Assembly: GCA_025453925.1 (NCBI GenBank)
Contig: JALOPK010000219.1
Coordinates: 1 to 5,851 of the forward strand
DNA: 5,851 nucleotides
Origin: Candidatus Eiseniibacteriota bacterium
GTDB taxonomy: Bacteria; JAFGKV01
Reading direction: 5' to 3'
Shown here one piece after another: positions 4,451 through 5,851 of the stretch; positions within the stretch are counted from its first letter, which is position 1; every line of letters starts with the position of its first letter. The notes under the pieces were generated by a model, which was given only the letters and a program-made list of their open reading frames with translations, had not been told where the DNA came from and ran no database searches. A program made the position numbers and the translations under genes.

Positions 4451-5851
4451 ATGCGTCATGCCGGTTTCCCGCGAACGACACTATTCGTGGTTCTCATCTT
4501 CATGAGTGGCGGCCAATCCTCCGCTACCCTGGGTCCGTGGCAGACTCTGGGCGGTATCAGCACTGGCAGCACATGCCTGACGTTCGACGAGGCGACCAAC
4601 ACGCTGCTTGTGGGCTCCGTCACCGGGTTCCTCTACTACGACATCGATGACAGCGTGTGGACGAACCGCGAGGAACCGGGATGGATCGGCCGGGAAGTCT
4701 GGTCGATCCTCGCCCATCCCGCAGTCCAAGGTCGTCTCCTCACCGGCCGGGAAAACGCCTTCTTCAAAGGCTACCTTGAGCTCAGCCCGGATTGGGGTCT
4801 TACGCATCAAGTCGTCTGGAACTCGCAGGGTGGCGGGTTCAAGGATCTGCAGTCCGATCCATTCCAGCCTGACACCATGTTTGCCTGCGGGTGGCAGGAC
4901 ATCACGCCGGGCGACCTCCTCAGATCCCTCGATGGCGGACTCACGTGGCAATCGCTGCCCAACCATGTCCACTACACCATGACCGAGATCGCCGTGGATC
5001 CGCAGGTGCCGGGGCGCCTCTACGTGGGAGGCGACGAACAGGTGACGCGGTCGAATGACGGGGGAGCGACGTGGACACAGATTGCCAGCGGCCTTCCTCC
5101 CGCGTTGGGCGTATACTGCGTCGCCGTGAGCCCTCATGATTCCCTCGTCCTTCTCTGCTCCAACGACAACGGCATCTACCGCAGCAGCGCCGAGGCAGTC
5201 AGTTGGACATTGGTTGACGACCATGACTGCCAGCACCTCGCGTTCAATCCCGGCGTGCCTGGCATGGCCGCCGCCGTCACGTTTTCACCCTACAGGCTTC
5301 TGGTGTCGTGGGATTGGGGCATGACCTGGATCGACCGCACTGACGCGCCCAGTGCACTGCCCGCGGTCGACCTGGTCTTTCACCCAGCCGGCGACCGCCT
5401 GTATGTGACAACCCACGACAACGGGGTGTTCGTGCGCACGGTGACGCCGCCCATCACAGTGCAGGTCGAGGTTGTCGGCGCGCAGGTTGAACTGAGTTGG
5501 ACGAGCGACTTCGGCTTCAGCCTCTATCGCGTCTACCGATCCTCCTCGGCTTTCGACGGCTTCTCGTTGATCGCCACCACGTCGGGAATGACCTTTGCGG
5601 AACCCGTGACGGCGGATCGCCCTTACTACCGCGTGACGGGAGAGTCGCTCCCCTCGAACAGCGAGGAGGCGTTGGCCGTCGATCCGTGGTTGTCAGTTCT
5701 CAATCGAGTATGCTCACCATCCAATTCGGGGTCGCTATCGCTTTCGATTCCGATGTCGACTTCGACCGTGGGCAGCCGACGGCCGACTGTGGTGGGGGCG
5801 TTGTGGGGCAAGGGGAAGAGGGGGCAAGCAGGAAGTACTTGCGCAAGGGGA
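4451..5851 (+). CDS. Secreted BNR/Asp-box beta-propeller protein with fibronectin III-like domain (runs off window)
   Basis: An exported protein of at least 467 residues, related in fold to sortilin/VPS10, sialidase and YCF48-type propellers; its ligand or activity is unknown. Seen: a signal peptide at residues 1-25 (basic start, hydrophobic TTLFVVLIFM, likely cut after QSSA). Asp-box motifs S-x-D-x-G-x-T-W follow at about 112 (SPDWGLTH), 159 (SLDGGLTW), 201 (SNDGGATW), 245 (degenerate, RSSAEAVSW) and 286 (SWDWGMTW), spaced 41-47 residues as blades should be. About residues 334-397 form a fibronectin III-like module (VELSW ... LYRVYRSS ... YYRVTG). There is no catalytic signature of a sialidase, so a binding or structural role is more likely. 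No frameshift or internal stop is seen, unlike the preceding pseudogene. After about residue 410 the translation turns into low-complexity Ser-rich and then basic sequence over DNA repeats. The real C-terminus may lie near there and the stop may have been lost. Confidence 0.85.
   Translation, partial: MRHAGFPRTTLFVVLIFMSGGQSSATLGPWQTLGGISTGSTCLTFDEATNTLLVGSVTGFLYYDIDDSVWTNREEPGWIGREVWSILAHPAVQGRLLTGRENAFFKGYLELSPDWGLTHQVVWNSQGGGFKDLQSDPFQPDTMFACGWQDITPGDLLRSLDGGLTWQSLPNHVHYTMTEIAVDPQVPGRLYVGGDEQVTRSNDGGATWTQIASGLPPALGVYCVAVSPHDSLVLLCSNDNGIYRSSAEAVSWTLVDDHDCQHLAFNPGVPGMAAAVTFSPYRLLVSWDWGMTWIDRTDAPSALPAVDLVFHPAGDRLYVTTHDNGVFVRTVTPPITVQVEVVGAQVELSWTSDFGFSLYRVYRSSSAFDGFSLIATTSGMTFAEPVTADRPYYRVTGESLPSNSEEALAVDPWLSVLNRVCSPSNSGSLSLSIPMSTSTVGSRRPTVVGALWGKGKRGQAGSTCARG
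5726..5767. repeat. Degenerate hexanucleotide array (TCGNNN x 7)
   Basis: Seven consecutive hexamers begin with TCG, or CCG in one case: TCGGGG, TCGCTA, TCGCTT, TCGATT, CCGATG, TCGACT, TCGACC. In the frame of the preceding gene they give a Ser-rich stretch. On the other strand they give alternating Asp/Glu/Ile/Ser. The strict 6-base period with free second half suggests a low-complexity intergenic repeat rather than protein constraint. Confidence 0.6.
5794..5824 (+). other. Putative G-quadruplex motif
   Basis: Four G-runs of 5, 4, 4 and 5 bases (5794-5798, 5805-5808, 5812-5815, 5820-5824) are separated by loops CGTTGT, CAA and AAGA. This exceeds the usual G3-loop1-7 rule and could fold on the plus strand or in its transcript. 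It lies just after the hexamer array in what is probably the 3' flank of the propeller gene. A role in transcription or recombination is speculative. Confidence 0.6.

Noticed and set aside
4481-5236. A 251-codon open frame on the minus strand opposite the Asp-box propeller gene
   Set aside because: The plus strand has a signal peptide, a good ribosome site and regularly spaced Asp boxes. The antisense frame has no domain-like pattern and is a by-product of GC-rich codon use.

Overview
The window is GC-rich and comes from a bacterium with secreted, repeat-built surface proteins. A FlgD-like/type IX-type C-terminal sorting domain (the YPNP...GRIVVLK pattern) closes one secreted protein. Two other exported proteins carry beta-propeller repeats, and a TRAP transporter gene lies at the left edge. 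This combination suits a high-GC lineage of the FCB superphylum (Eisenbacteria, Latescibacterota and similar groups), probably a metagenome-derived genome. That placement is inference; there is no rRNA or other marker gene here.

Left to right: (1) Bases 1-473, minus strand, encode a TRAP small permease (DctQ) cut by the window edge. The possible last codons of an upstream TRAP gene overlap its start by ATGA. (2) At roughly 490-560 that operon breaks off against the headless 3' part of a plus-strand gene (to 1095) for a PQQ-type propeller with a C-terminal sorting domain. (3) A minus-strand class I SAM methyltransferase (1038-1736) converges on that gene and overlaps it by 58 bp. (4) About 800 bp without a convincing gene (1737-2543) hold several inverted repeats: a two-hairpin element closed by CTGTAG/CTACAG, two related inverted 27-nt units, and a GC-rich hairpin cluster. 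(5) Bases 2544-4263 are a broken plus-strand gene for a putative lipoprotein with a small beta-sheet domain followed by at least nine propeller repeats. It has two single-base frameshifts, each explained by one lost G in a GG pair, and a TGA where the repeat pattern expects glycine. (6) From 4451 to the window end an open frame of 467 codons encodes a signal-peptide-bearing BNR/Asp-box propeller with a C-terminal fibronectin III-like domain. Its last ~55 codons run through a degenerate TCGNNN hexamer array and a strong G-quadruplex motif, and no stop is reached.

The genes do not form one pathway. Three neighbouring exported propeller proteins of different families (PQQ-like, FDG-LW repeat, Asp-box) suggest a region where such genes gather, with decay (the pseudogene) and probable rearrangement (the headless gene). 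I see no convincing new multi-gene system. The most useful leads are the regular lesions in the pseudogene, the structured intergenic repeats and the abrupt join near 490-560.
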